Positions 42,242 to 52,400 of a DNA stretch of 55,861 nucleotides are shown one piece after another. Numbering within the stretch: the first letter of the stretch is position 1; each line of letters begins with the position of its first letter. Source of the DNA: Saprospirales bacterium (lineage in GTDB: Bacteria > Bacteroidota > Bacteroidia > Chitinophagales > UBA8649); assembly GCA_002708985.1 (NCBI GenBank), contig PAPS01000005.1, forward strand, positions 19,891-75,751, read 5' to 3'. A program made the translations under genes and the position numbers. Below the pieces are notes generated by a model. That model was not told the origin of the DNA and searched no databases. It worked only from the letters and a program-made list of their open reading frames with translations.

Positions 42242-43156
42242 CTACTGCTCTCTGTAAATTATGGCTCCACCATAGTTTAGGACAAACTCATTGTAGCCTT
42301 CAACTGTTTTTATCCTGCTATTTGATGCGGTGCTATATTCAAAGGTGAAGGACACGCCATAAGTCCAGGAATTAGCCTGTGTGGAGATTAATTGGATACC
42401 ATATCTTGGAATAACATGGTTTTTATAGGTGTAGTTATTGTAACTGTTTCCCTCAAGAGCTTGACAGCTTGAATAGGCTTCTCCAACATAATAATTATTC
42501 AGATAAGACTGCATGTCTTGATAGGTATAGGCTTGGTCGTAGGATGCTAGACAATCCCTAATAGTTTGCTTGTGATACGCCAAGCCACTTTCCTCTTCAG
42601 CCACTTCGATGTCTTTTGAGTATTCCGATGAGCTTGATCGATTTGAAGAAGAGGTGTGGGATGATTGAAACTCCTGGCGATCAATTATTAAGCCCTCCTC
42701 ATTGAAGGTTATAAGATTATAGCCCTTGGATATACCGCTTCGATTATTGAGTTCATAATCGAAGGCGAAATCAACTCGATATTGATAAGATTCTTTAGCC
42801 TCATTTACAAGGGAAATTCTATCTATATAATGTGTTTTTCTTATGTATTGATAAGGAGTTTCTCCTTCTTGTTCTCTATACTTACTCCATAACTCCCTTG
42901 AATAATAATCAAACAGATATTGGTTAAAGTCGTCGTCATTATTTGCTGTATCGTAGGCCAGAAAAAAGTTCCTTATAAGCATCTCTAGGTCTTCATTATC
43001 CAATCCTTCCTCCGCCTGAGGCATACTGTCGTCCATTCGTTGTTTTGGGGAATCAATACCTGGTACTGCTTCCTTTTCTGATGATGAATTACAAGAAGTA
43101 ATCAATAGGCTAGATGCTAAAGAGGACAATATGAGTAATAACTTATAAGATTTCAT
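42242..43156 (-). CDS. Lipoprotein with two tandem copies of an uncharacterised domain
   Basis: The 304-residue product has a lipoprotein signal (lipobox LITSC). It contains two similar ~95-residue units, at about 60-165 and 200-304. Each starts with a helix ending in a YD-containing motif (AYDTANNDDDFNQYLFDYYS; SYDQAYTYQDMQSYLNNYYV), then an EG-Y segment, a basic TH/NHVI strand, a Y-V-F-F-Y strand and a final GYN strand. The layout resembles an NTF2-like fold, but this is not certain. A Ser-rich linker joins the halves. Function unknown. Confidence 0.7.
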   Translation of the reverse strand: MKSYKLLLILSSLASSLLITSCNSSSEKEAVPGIDSPKQRMDDSMPQAEEGLDNEDLEMLIRNFFLAYDTANNDDDFNQYLFDYYSRELWSKYREQEGETPYQYIRKTHYIDRISLVNEAKESYQYRVDFAFDYELNNRSGISKGYNLITFNEEGLIIDRQEFQSSHTSSSNRSSSSEYSKDIEVAEEESGLAYHKQTIRDCLASYDQAYTYQDMQSYLNNYYVGEAYSSCQALEGNSYNNYTYKNHVIPRYGIQLISTQANSWTYGVSFTFEYSTASNSRIKTVEGYNEFVLNYGGAIIYREQ

Positions 43157-43207
43157 TTACGATGTTTTTCATATCTAATTTAAACAACGCCCTCGACTCA
43201 TCGGGGG

Positions 43208-43819
43208 TCAAGAAGACCTGACATTGTAATGGACAATAGCTTTTGTCTCAAAAAAAGGTAAATGGATGTATTGATAAATAGGGCTTATGCTGTAATGCAG
43301 TCGAGCCTCGTCAATTTCTTCACGAAGATCACCTCCTTTAAGAAAGGCAAAACGCGGTTTTACTTTAAATTTCCCCTTACTCCATGCTTCAAGTTTGGCA
43401 GTACGTGCTACTGCACGGCTTACTACAAGATCTACTTTCTCAGAAAAGGACTCCGCCCGTTGATGGGTCGCAATGACATTGTGCAGATCTAACGTCTTGA
43501 CTAGATCTTGGATGACTTTGATTTTTTTACCAATAGAGTCTACGAGGTAGAACTGTGTCTCAGGAAACATAATGGCAAGCGGTATACCAGGAAATCCACC
43601 ACCTGTACCAATGTCTAGTACATCTTTATATGACGAGAAATTTACTACAAACTGCAGGGAAAGGCTATGAAGAATATGACGTTCCAAAAGATGATCTGTA
43701 TCCTTACGGCTGACCATATTGATCTGGTTATTCCAAGCTATAAATTCTGAGGACAGCTGGCTAAATTGTTTAAGCTGTTCCTTTGTAAGGCTAGGTATAA
43801 ATGTATCTAGTTGAACCAA
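43208..43819 (-). CDS. rsmG: 16S rRNA (guanine-527-N7)-methyltransferase
   Basis: RsmG methylates G527 of 16S rRNA using S-adenosylmethionine. The 203-residue product has WNNQINMVSRKD near residue 29, HILHSLSL near 48, the SAM motif DIGTGGGFPGIPLAI near 67-81 and VVSRAVARTAKL near 131-142. The start appears to be TTG at 43819, 2 bases after the sigma-factor stop; no ATG precedes the conserved region. It is probably translated with the sigma gene. Confidence 0.93.
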   Translation of the reverse strand: MVQLDTFIPSLTKEQLKQFSQLSSEFIAWNNQINMVSRKDTDHLLERHILHSLSLQFVVNFSSYKDVLDIGTGGGFPGIPLAIMFPETQFYLVDSIGKKIKVIQDLVKTLDLHNVIATHQRAESFSEKVDLVVSRAVARTAKLEAWSKGKFKVKPRFAFLKGGDLREEIDEARLHYSISPIYQYIHLPFFETKAIVHYNVRSS

Positions 43820-43821
43820 AA

Positions 43822-44424
43822 TTAAATGATGAATCGCCGATCATCTAACATAGAGGCCAATAGTTTCTTAGCTCGTGATAGTCGAACTTTAACCGTCCCG
43901 ATAGGAAGGCCGGTGCGCTCAACAATCTCATCATATTTTAACTCTTCAAAATGTCTGAGCTTTATCAGTTCGCCATATTTAGGATCCATGGAGGCCACTA
44001 AATCATGTAGTTTATCACTTCGTTGCGTTCGAATGATTTCCTCTTCTGGATCCAGCTTGTCATCGGAAATCATGTTAGCTAAGCTTGTTCCTCCCTCACC
44101 GTCTTCCCCTCCAATTTTTCGATCAATCGAGGTAGTTTCTATTCTCTTTTTTCGAATGAAGTCAATTGCACCATTGGAGGCAATTTTGAATATCCATGTT
44201 GAGAATGCATAACTGTCGTCATATTTATGAATGTTCTTATAAGCTTTGGTAAAGCACTCCAAGGTGAGGTCATCGGCATCTTCCCGATTATTTACCATTT
44301 TTAGAATCGTGAAGAAAATGGGCTTTCGGTATTTTTCCATGAGGGCTCCGAAGGCAAATTGATCGCCATCATTGCGAACTCTCTTTACCAAGACATTATC
44401 CTCTAGTTTTGTTAACCTAGCCAT
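43822..44424 (-). CDS. RNA polymerase sigma factor, ECF type
   Basis: The 200-residue product has region 2 (FGALMEKYRKPIFFTILKMV, DADDLTLECFTKAYKNIHKY, FSTWIFKIASNGAIDFIRKKR at about residues 26-115) and region 4 (KYGELIKLRHFEELKYDEIV and the GLPIGTVKVRLSRAKKLL helix-turn-helix at about 140-190). No anti-sigma gene is adjacent. A Gly/Glu-rich linker (GGEDGEGG) separates the regions. Its start overlaps the end of the glycosyltransferase gene by 13 bases. Confidence 0.93.
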   Translation of the reverse strand: MARLTKLEDNVLVKRVRNDGDQFAFGALMEKYRKPIFFTILKMVNNREDADDLTLECFTKAYKNIHKYDDSYAFSTWIFKIASNGAIDFIRKKRIETTSIDRKIGGEDGEGGTSLANMISDDKLDPEEEIIRTQRSDKLHDLVASMDPKYGELIKLRHFEELKYDEIVERTGLPIGTVKVRLSRAKKLLASMLDDRRFII

Positions 44425-45506
44425 TTCCTTTTATCTGTCCAAAAGGTACGAAGGATACTGTATGGAAAGATGATTCCGTAACACCAACGCCCTAAGACAA
44501 AATTGAGAAATTTATTGGTATTTCTTGGTCTTATAAGGTTGCCTCCACTCCCTAAATAGTGTATCAATGTGGATAACATGAAAATCATAGGTATAGACCA
44601 ACTTAGAAAGGATAAAAATAGGGCCCATGAATACATCAATGTTGGTAGGTTAAGCAGGAATAATCGAACTTGAAAGCGTAAGGGATAAATCCTGCCACTC
44701 TGTTGGTGCCTTGACTTACGTTGTATATACTGCCTAATAGAAGTAGGAGGACTGGAGTAGACCCATGATCTGCTATCGAGCACAACATCGCATCGATTGT
44801 TCTTAGCGCAGTATTGTATGAACAAGTCGTCATCTCCTGTGGCTAACTTGTTGGAGTATTTAGCCTTCCAGTCAATGTAATCAGGTTTCCAAAGCATCAT
44901 ATTTCGTCCTGTACCCATATAGGCCTTCCCTTGAGAAGCTGTTTTTAAGTAATCTTCACCAAGCAGTTTTGTATCAAATTGCATCAATCCATTTAATAAG
45001 GAATGCTTTTCATAATGATAAGGGGCAAATCCGATGAGACAGCCGCGTCGCTTGAAGTACTTTGCCATAATATGCAACCACTGATTTGAATTTGGATAGC
45101 AATCGATATCTGTCAGCGCTATGCATGGGAAGGCTGCCTTTTGAATCCCGATTTCGAGTGCTTTCTTTTTGCCTTGATGGTTAATAGTGTGTACTCGAAT
45201 ATTGCTACAACCTTGTGTAAGCTGGTGGATGATATCAAGACTGTTATCTTCTGATCCATCATTGATTATGATAAGCTCAAGATTTGGATAGTCTATGCTG
45301 ATCCAAGACTCAAGGTATTTTTGTAGGTGCTGGACTTCGTTATATATGCATAAAACAAGTGATATGCCCTCAGGCTTTGCCTCGGCTTCCGTGGAATGTG
45401 TTCTTTCTATGGACCTCTGCTTCAGCCATGGACGCTGAATGTAATATATTCGCTCAAGGATAAATATGCCCCAGACGATATAATCTATAACGGTGAAGTT
45501 CAACAT
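44412..45506 (-). CDS. Family 2 glycosyltransferase, membrane-bound
   Basis: The 364-residue protein has an N-terminal helix (about 5-22), a GT-A catalytic domain (ISLVLCIYNEVQHLQKYLES near 48-67, IIINDGSEDNSL near 85, the DxD motif in TDIDCYP near 130, and a QRKSRHQQSGR segment near 260 of the processive-like QxxRW type), and two or three C-terminal membrane helices (about 285-345). It transfers a sugar from a nucleotide donor to a lipid or polymer; the acceptor is unknown. The gene starts inside the divergent tgt (14 bases shared). Confidence 0.87.
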   Translation of the reverse strand: MLNFTVIDYIVWGIFILERIYYIQRPWLKQRSIERTHSTEAEAKPEGISLVLCIYNEVQHLQKYLESWISIDYPNLELIIINDGSEDNSLDIIHQLTQGCSNIRVHTINHQGKKKALEIGIQKAAFPCIALTDIDCYPNSNQWLHIMAKYFKRRGCLIGFAPYHYEKHSLLNGLMQFDTKLLGEDYLKTASQGKAYMGTGRNMMLWKPDYIDWKAKYSNKLATGDDDLFIQYCAKNNRCDVVLDSRSWVYSSPPTSIRQYIQRKSRHQQSGRIYPLRFQVRLFLLNLPTLMYSWALFLSFLSWSIPMIFMLSTLIHYLGSGGNLIRPRNTNKFLNFVLGRWCYGIIFPYSILRTFWTDKRKWLG

Positions 45507-46623
45507 TGACGCAAAAGATACGAATAGCCAAGCGCGAAGTGGTGCGATAACAACGGATCATGGTGTTATTGAAACACCCATCTTCATGCCTGTCGGTACG
45601 CAAGCTAGTGTAAAAGGTATTCATTTTGCGGAATTAGAGGATTCGATAAAGGCTCAAATTATTTTAGGTAACACCTATCATTTGTTCTTACGCCCTGGCT
45701 TAGACATCATTAGAGAAGCAGGTGGACTGCATGGTTTTACGACTTGGGATCGTCCTATGTTGACCGACAGTGGGGGGTATCAGATTTTCTCTCTTGCTGA
45801 TCGAATAAAGATTACCGAGGAAGGTGCGCTTTTTCATTCGCACATCGACGGGTCCAAGCACCAATTTACGCCAGAAAGAGCTGTAGAGATTCAACGCACA
45901 CTTGGTGCCGACTTTTTTATGGCTTTTGATGAATGTCCCGCATGGCCAGCTAGCTATGAGGACACGCGTAAGTCTATGGAACTCACTCATCGTTGGTTAA
46001 CGCGATGCTGGGCTGCCTACCAATCGACGGATTGTTCTTATGGTCATGAGCAAGCTATGCTGCCCATTGTTCAAGGTGGAACTTATGCGGATTTGCGCAA
46101 GCAATCATGTCAAGCTGTAATGCAGTACGATTCCTTTGCTTATGCTATTGGTGGATTATCAGTAGGAGAGCCTAAGGAGGATTTGTACGCCATGGTGGAA
46201 GTATGCACTGCGGAATTACCCCAAGAGAAACCGCGTTACCTTATGGGTGTTGGTACTCCCGAGAATCTATTGGAATGTATTGCCTTGGGCGTTGATATGT
46301 TTGATTGCGTAATGCCTACGCGTAATGGGCGAAACGGTATGTTATTTACCCATGAGGGGATTTTAAATATCAAAAACAGAAAGTGGGCAGCGGACTTTTC
46401 ACCAATTAGTGTTGCTTCGGAGGCAGTAACCTCTCGACGGCACAGTAAATCCTATCTACGTCATCTGTTTGTAGCAGGTGAGCGTTTAGGCTCCCAAATT
46501 GCCTCTTTACAGAATTTATCCTTTTATTTAAGTCTGATGGCAGGTGCACGTAAGGCTATTCAAGAAGGTGTGTTTTCCTCGTGGAAGGACGAAACCCTAG
46601 CTAAGTGTATGAAGCGATTATAG
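45493..46623 (+). CDS. tgt: Queuine tRNA-ribosyltransferase
   Basis: Tgt exchanges guanine-34 for preQ1 in Asn, Asp, His and Tyr tRNAs. It has 376 residues. Seen: ETPIFMPVGTQASVKG near 28-43, the proton-acceptor Asp in MLTDSGGYQIFSL, the substrate motif GGLSVGEP, and the nucleophile Asp in GVDMFDCVMPTRNGRNG. The CxCxxC zinc motif of most bacterial enzymes is not visible in the region before YLRHLFVAGERLG; the segment there reads VTSRRHSKS. The start is GTG at 45493 and overlaps the divergent glycosyltransferase start by 14 bases. Confidence 0.94.
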   Translation: MKFNIDAKDTNSQARSGAITTDHGVIETPIFMPVGTQASVKGIHFAELEDSIKAQIILGNTYHLFLRPGLDIIREAGGLHGFTTWDRPMLTDSGGYQIFSLADRIKITEEGALFHSHIDGSKHQFTPERAVEIQRTLGADFFMAFDECPAWPASYEDTRKSMELTHRWLTRCWAAYQSTDCSYGHEQAMLPIVQGGTYADLRKQSCQAVMQYDSFAYAIGGLSVGEPKEDLYAMVEVCTAELPQEKPRYLMGVGTPENLLECIALGVDMFDCVMPTRNGRNGMLFTHEGILNIKNRKWAADFSPISVASEAVTSRRHSKSYLRHLFVAGERLGSQIASLQNLSFYLSLMAGARKAIQEGVFSSWKDETLAKCMKRL

Positions 46624-46644
46624 GAAATTATAGAATAGGGCAGT

Positions 46645-47748
46645 ATGCGCATTATTGATCGATACATCATAGCGAAGTTTGTCAAGAGCTTTTTGTTTAC
46701 GTTATTCCTATTTACTCTGGTGGCTACGGCGGTTGATTTTTCAGAGAAGCTTGATAATTTTATTGAGAAGTCTATTCCGGCCGAGGAGGTGGTTATGGAT
46801 TACTACATTCATTTTATTCCGCACATCGCTGTGCTTCTCGCACCTTTGTTCTTATTAATCTCTATTGTCTACTTTACCTCAAAATTGGCGTATCGAAATG
46901 AGTTTGTGACCTCAGTTAGTGGAGGTATCTCTTTTTATAGGTTACTTCTTCCGTATTTAATTGGTGCCTGTTTTTTTGCTGCCGGACTCTATGTGATTAA
47001 TCATAAGGTCTTACCAGAATCCAATAAATCTCGTGTAGATTTTGAAGAAAGGCGGTTGAGGAACAAAGAAGTTGATCTTCAGCACGATTTACATCGTTTT
47101 CTCAATCCCAATACGGCGATGTACTTCCAACAATGGAACGCTTACGATCGAAGTGCAGTCTCCTTTTCCATTGAGCGATTTCAAGATCATCGACTTGTCT
47201 GGAAGCTGAGTTCAACTAAGGCGACCTTGGTGGAGGATATTAATGAAAAGGAAAGTTTATGGCGAATACAAAACTATCTGATTCGGTCAATGGGAGAGGA
47301 GGGAACAATGTCGATGAGACGCGCGACATTTAAGGAACCATATCTTGATACGATTCTTCCCATTACGGAGAAAACATTTATGGCCTTGCCTTCTACGAGA
47401 GAGACAATGACTACAAAACAGTTACGTAACTATTTAGAGGTTGTGAAGTCTTCAGGTGCTGGTGGTGAATCCTATTGGGCTTATGAAATTCATAGAAGGA
47501 GTTCCAGTGCATTCTCCATGATTATCATGACTTTAATTGGTTTTTCAATCGCTTCAAGAAAAGTTCGTGGGGGTATTGGACTTCATTTAGCAGGGGCAGT
47601 GGTAGTGGCTGTTGCTTACGTCTTTTTTAATAAGTTCTCAGAGACATGGACCTTGGGTTATTCTTTAAATCCAATGGTAGGGGCATGGTTGCCCAATATC
47701 TTTTTTGCTTGCACGGCCATGCTTATGATATGGAGAGCTCAAAAATAG
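46645..47748 (+). CDS. LptF/LptG family permease
   Basis: The 367-residue protein matches the lipopolysaccharide-export permease family: an N-terminal RIIDRYIIAKFVKSFLFTLFLFTLV helix, two more helices (about 50-78, 98-118), a large periplasmic beta-jellyroll domain (about 120-270), and three C-terminal helices (about 285-365). LptF and LptG take LPS from the inner membrane to the Lpt bridge. Only one such gene is visible here; Bacteroidota often carry separate LptF/G-like copies elsewhere. It follows tgt by 21 bases. Confidence 0.9.
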   Translation: MRIIDRYIIAKFVKSFLFTLFLFTLVATAVDFSEKLDNFIEKSIPAEEVVMDYYIHFIPHIAVLLAPLFLLISIVYFTSKLAYRNEFVTSVSGGISFYRLLLPYLIGACFFAAGLYVINHKVLPESNKSRVDFEERRLRNKEVDLQHDLHRFLNPNTAMYFQQWNAYDRSAVSFSIERFQDHRLVWKLSSTKATLVEDINEKESLWRIQNYLIRSMGEEGTMSMRRATFKEPYLDTILPITEKTFMALPSTRETMTTKQLRNYLEVVKSSGAGGESYWAYEIHRRSSSAFSMIIMTLIGFSIASRKVRGGIGLHLAGAVVVAVAYVFFNKFSETWTLGYSLNPMVGAWLPNIFFACTAMLMIWRAQK

Positions 47749-47784
47749 CCTAGCTAGACTCAGAGTCTTTAACCTTTTGTTGAA

Positions 47785-49332
47785 TTAGAAAGGTGCGTCG
47801 TCGGCCTTTGGACTGAGGCCGTCTAAGATATCATCGTCATCATTTATTTTTGAAGAAAAGGTGCGTGTTTCCTGATCTGATTCAGGGGGTAGGATCTTCC
47901 CATCGTTATTGGTGAACTTGGCAAACTTATCAAGGAATTTCAATCGCACGGTTTGAATAGCACCATGTCTGTTTTTGGCAATAATTACCTCTGCCGTACC
48001 TCGGGCATCTGATCCATCTTCATTTTCTGTAATGCCATAGTATTCAGGTCTATAGAGAAAGATGACCATATCAGCATCCTGCTCAATAGCTCCCGATTCT
48101 CTCAGGTCGGAAAGCTGCGGACGCTTCACTCCTCCACGGGTCTCTACCGCACGACTTAGCTGACTTAGAGCAATCACAGGAACGTCAAGTTCTTTGGCAA
48201 GCCCTTTGAGCGATCTGGAGATTTGACTAATTTCTTGTTCTCGGTTTCCTCCTTTATCTACTGAACCTGACATAAGTTGGAGGTAGTCGATCACAATAAG
48301 GTCAATGCCCTGTTTGGCCAACCTTCGACATTTTGCGCGCAGCTCAAAGACATTTATAGCTGGTGTATCATCGACATAGATCTTAGCATTTTGTAGCGCA
48401 TCAATGTTTTCGGTAAGACTTACCCATTCTCTTTCGAGTAAGGTACCTTTTCTGAGTTTGTCCCCAGCAATTTCAGTCTCCATCGAAATTAATCGTGAGA
48501 CCAATTGATTATTTGACATCTCTAGCGAGAAAAAGGCAACACCTTTATCAAATTCTACTGCAGCATTTCTTGCAAGTGCAAGAGTCAATGCGGTTTTACC
48601 CATACCAGGACGTGCAGCCACAATGATTAAGTCCGACTTTTGCCATCCCGCAGTTATTCGGTCGAGGTCGGTGAAGGCAGTACCAACACCGGTCAGTACA
48701 TTGCCATCTACTGCCTTTTTTCGTCGCTCATCAATTTCTTGAAGTTCGTCGGTTAATACACTATTGATTTGCGTTGCACTTTTTCTTAAGTTATCCTCGG
48801 AGAGAGCGAAAAGAGAAGCTTCTGCCTTATCCATTAGATTAAATACGTCGACCGTCTCATCAAAGGCATCACGAATAAAATCATTGGATAGGGAAATCAA
48901 CTCTCGCTTCAAGTGCTTTTGCGCGAGTAATCTTGAATGGTATTCGAGATTGGCGCTGGATGCAATCTTGTTCGTTAATGCGGCGATGTAATAGGCTCCG
49001 CCCACTGTTTCAAGGTCACCGTTAAGTTTGACTTGTTCAACAACTGTTAGGATATCAATAGGCTGATTCCCTTCATAACACTGCCTCATGGCTTTGTATA
49101 TACGCTGATGCGTATCAATGTAAAAGCTTTCATCCTTGAGTATCCCGGAAACGACATCAAAAGATTCTTTCTCAAGCATTATAGCCCCAAGAACAGCTTC
49201 CTCAAGATGTCTCGCTTGGGGCATTATTCGCCCTCGTTCATCAATTTCTCCCTGACGTTGACTTCTTTGTTGCGAGAGGTTTTCGCTGACTTTCTTGGTC
49301 AGCGACTCAATCCGTTTGGCCTTATCATCCAT
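47785..49332 (-). CDS. dnaB: Replicative DNA helicase
   Basis: DnaB unwinds DNA at the replication fork. The 515-residue protein has the N-terminal helical domain (about 40-145, EEAVLGAIMLEKESFD), a linker helix, and the RecA-like motor: Walker A ARPGMGKTAL near 240-249, SLEMSNNQLVSRL, Walker B LIVIDYLQLMSG, and SQLSRAVETR with the arginine finger region. A DNA-binding loop and acidic C-terminal tail follow. No intein is present. It is convergent with the LptF/G gene. Confidence 0.97.
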   Translation of the reverse strand: MDDKAKRIESLTKKVSENLSQQRSQRQGEIDERGRIMPQARHLEEAVLGAIMLEKESFDVVSGILKDESFYIDTHQRIYKAMRQCYEGNQPIDILTVVEQVKLNGDLETVGGAYYIAALTNKIASSANLEYHSRLLAQKHLKRELISLSNDFIRDAFDETVDVFNLMDKAEASLFALSEDNLRKSATQINSVLTDELQEIDERRKKAVDGNVLTGVGTAFTDLDRITAGWQKSDLIIVAARPGMGKTALTLALARNAAVEFDKGVAFFSLEMSNNQLVSRLISMETEIAGDKLRKGTLLEREWVSLTENIDALQNAKIYVDDTPAINVFELRAKCRRLAKQGIDLIVIDYLQLMSGSVDKGGNREQEISQISRSLKGLAKELDVPVIALSQLSRAVETRGGVKRPQLSDLRESGAIEQDADMVIFLYRPEYYGITENEDGSDARGTAEVIIAKNRHGAIQTVRLKFLDKFAKFTNNDGKILPPESDQETRTFSSKINDDDDILDGLSPKADDAPF

Positions 49333-49476
49333 AAATCAAAAAAAGATAAATATCCCCTGCTAGCCTAGACGTTTAATAGGAAGTAACACACAATCGGAAA
49401 AAAAGTCGTGCATTTCATGTGCATAACTCAAAATTCTTAAGGTTACATAACCAAGGAATACCCCGTCATATATGGC

Positions 49477-52400
49477 TTATTCTATAATTAAGGGAAGCGT
49501 ATGATTAAACTCATTGCTTTCAATATAAATCCAATAGATTCCCTGACTCCATGTTGATGTATTGAGTAGGTTCTTTCTATTTCCTGCATGGCCATCCATA
49601 TGTTGTATACGCTTCCCGTCAGCACTAAATACCTTAATAGAATAGTTTTCTAAGGATTCTATATATAATGTAATGATGTCATTACCTGGGTTAGGGTAGA
49701 CTTGGATCATCATAGCGACTTCAGGGTCTTCAATGTTGGAAATCGTTGTTATGGTGATTACCGTATCTCTCGAACATCCCTCGTTTGCGGTTACGCGCAC
49801 GGTATAGTCTCCCACATTATAATATGTATGACTGGGACTAGCATCTGTGGAACTTCCTCCGTCGCCAAAATCCCATTCCCATTCATCATTGAGGCTGCTA
49901 TTTGTTGTGGATGCACTAAAGTCAATGTTGTTTTCAGTACCGCTTGCAGTAATACTAAGTCCTACCGGCTCCGCAAACACATTTACTAGATTTCCCACAC
50001 AAGGTCCTAATGCAATTTCCCAATCATAGAAGTAATAATAGTATGCATCGGGATCAGTCGTAGCCGTTGATCGGGTAATGGTAACAACTCCTTCTGTGAT
50101 ATAAGGATAATCAGTCCCTGAGTTATTGCGATACAACTCCAGGTCATTTCCTCCTATAAAGTAAGTTCCCGGTCCACTAATAGCAGCGTCAAGTTCTATA
50201 CGTTGGGGACCATCAATTAGCGAAAAGGTTTCACTGTAAATCGCATTTCCATTGGATATGCCTTGTCGAATTTCTATTGTTCGGTCTCCTGCGCCGTCTG
50301 CATCGACTAACACTGACTTGATGATGAAGTTTGTGTCTGCATCAAATTCTAGGGCAGGAAAGAAGCTGTTTGACCCATGGTAACCACCACCCCCAAAGTC
50401 TGTGCCACTAGGTCCTGCTTGAAGAGGACTTGAGGGAATGGTTTGTTGTGCTTGGTAAAATCTTTGGAAGGTCAAATTAGGGGTTGTAAATGTCGGCCCT
50501 TGACCCACAGGATTGCCGTTATTAAACCATGTAACCTCGCCAAGTAGGTTATCGAAGGTGAGCACGGCAGGTTTGCCAAGACAGCCTTGCTGGGTTGTAT
50601 TATCCGGCAAATCAGCCTTAGCAAGATTTATGGTGCGATAGAGCGTGTCGTTACATTGAGTGCTGTCACCATTGGTGCTTGTCCAAATCTTTAGCGTATT
50701 GCTTCCAGGTCGATCAATAAAGAGAATACTTCCAAAGCTGTGCGCTAAACTGCTTCTTGAAGGTAGCGTTGCTGAGAGAAACTCTGAAACAATAGGTCCA
50801 TCATTAACTTGAAAGTTCACTTCTACAAATCCTAGATCGATGTCGCCTAGATTTTCGACTAAGATATCAAGGCCCTGGGCAACATTTTGATTACATAAGT
50901 CCCCATCAGGAAGACTTGAGGTTATGGCTTGTACACCCGCATCGATATCACTTTTGCAGGAGAGTACACAGGAGTTTTGGCCTCCAGAACCAAGTCCTTC
51001 AAAAGGAATGGCTATTGTGCGGTTGCTTCGCATACCATTTATGCCGTTTGCTCGAACGGCAAGCCACTGTTCTTCCGAAAGATCACTAACCGTTACATTA
51101 AAGAGAGTGTCGGTGGTACTTCCTATGGAATCCATATATTGACTTCCTAATAAAAAGATATCGTAGTTAAATGCCTCCTCAACAGGATCCCAAGCTAGGA
51201 TGAGTTGGTTGTCATCCTGACAAATGCGGTCCACGCGAACATTTTCTGGTCGGCGCATAAGGCTAAAGTTTTCGGCACTCATACCACTTAGGCCATTTTG
51301 CGTTATACGAATGCGTGCTTGGCCGGATTGTACGTTCGGTGTTGTCCATGTTAGGATGCGTAAGCTGCCCAAAACCGTTGAAATAGGTGACCATGTATTC
51401 CCTCCATCAAGGGAATATTCAACAAGGAAGTTATCCGTTGCATTCCAGGCATCCCAATGTATGCGCACATTGGTATTGGGTTCTAGTCCTTCACCACCCA
51501 TGGGGAAGATAACTACTGGCGTATCACTGATATATTCCCAAGTGACCCAATATTGTGCACTGCCAAAGGGAATAGTATTCCCGCTTACCGTTAATGTATA
51601 ACTCGATGCATTAGGATTGTCAATCGCAATTTGCTCGACATTGTTAAGGTTGTCTACACCTCTTGAGGCGGGTTGGTTAAGGCTTGCTGCATTGGCTGTG
51701 GTGTCAAGGAGCCAAGGGAAGAACACATTGCTCCCATCGGTCATCGTAGCATCTAAGTTATTGACCAGCGCTTGCGCGGCAGAGGTTGAACCCTCAGGAT
51801 CCGCCCAATAGACCATGACCTTGAGGCGACTGGTCCCTGCTGGCACGTTGATAGTATGAGTATTATTCGTGCCTTGGCTTACAGAATTTGATAAGTATCG
51901 TCCTTCCTCTAAGGCGACAGTTGCTTTTAATGCATTGACCTTTCCCCATCCATGGATAAAATCTGGGCCATCGTTACCCAAGTCATTAGCCGTATTTAGC
52001 AGCACCGCTTTTAGCAGCGCGGATGGTCCATCGCTGCCATTGTTAAGTGTCTTATATACATGCTGAAGTTGAGTAAAGCATCCTGCAATTCCAGGAGCTG
52101 CCGCAGAAGTTCCTCCACCTGAGGCGTATGTGTTATTTGGATCAGTGGAGGTTTGGTAATTTCCGTGGGCTGAGATATCTGGCTTAATTCGTCCGTCTGA
52201 CGCTGGTCCTCGGCTTGAGCTTGCTTGGATATTATCATTTTCTCCAAGGTTGGCCGTCGCAATAACATTCTTTCCCACTTTATGACCACCTGTAATATTA
52301 CCCCATTGATTGCCAGCTCCGTAGCCACAGTCATCGCCGTTGCTGTTTCCTGCTGAAAAGACCTGCATGAGTGTGGGATTATCATAGATTTCTTGGTCGA

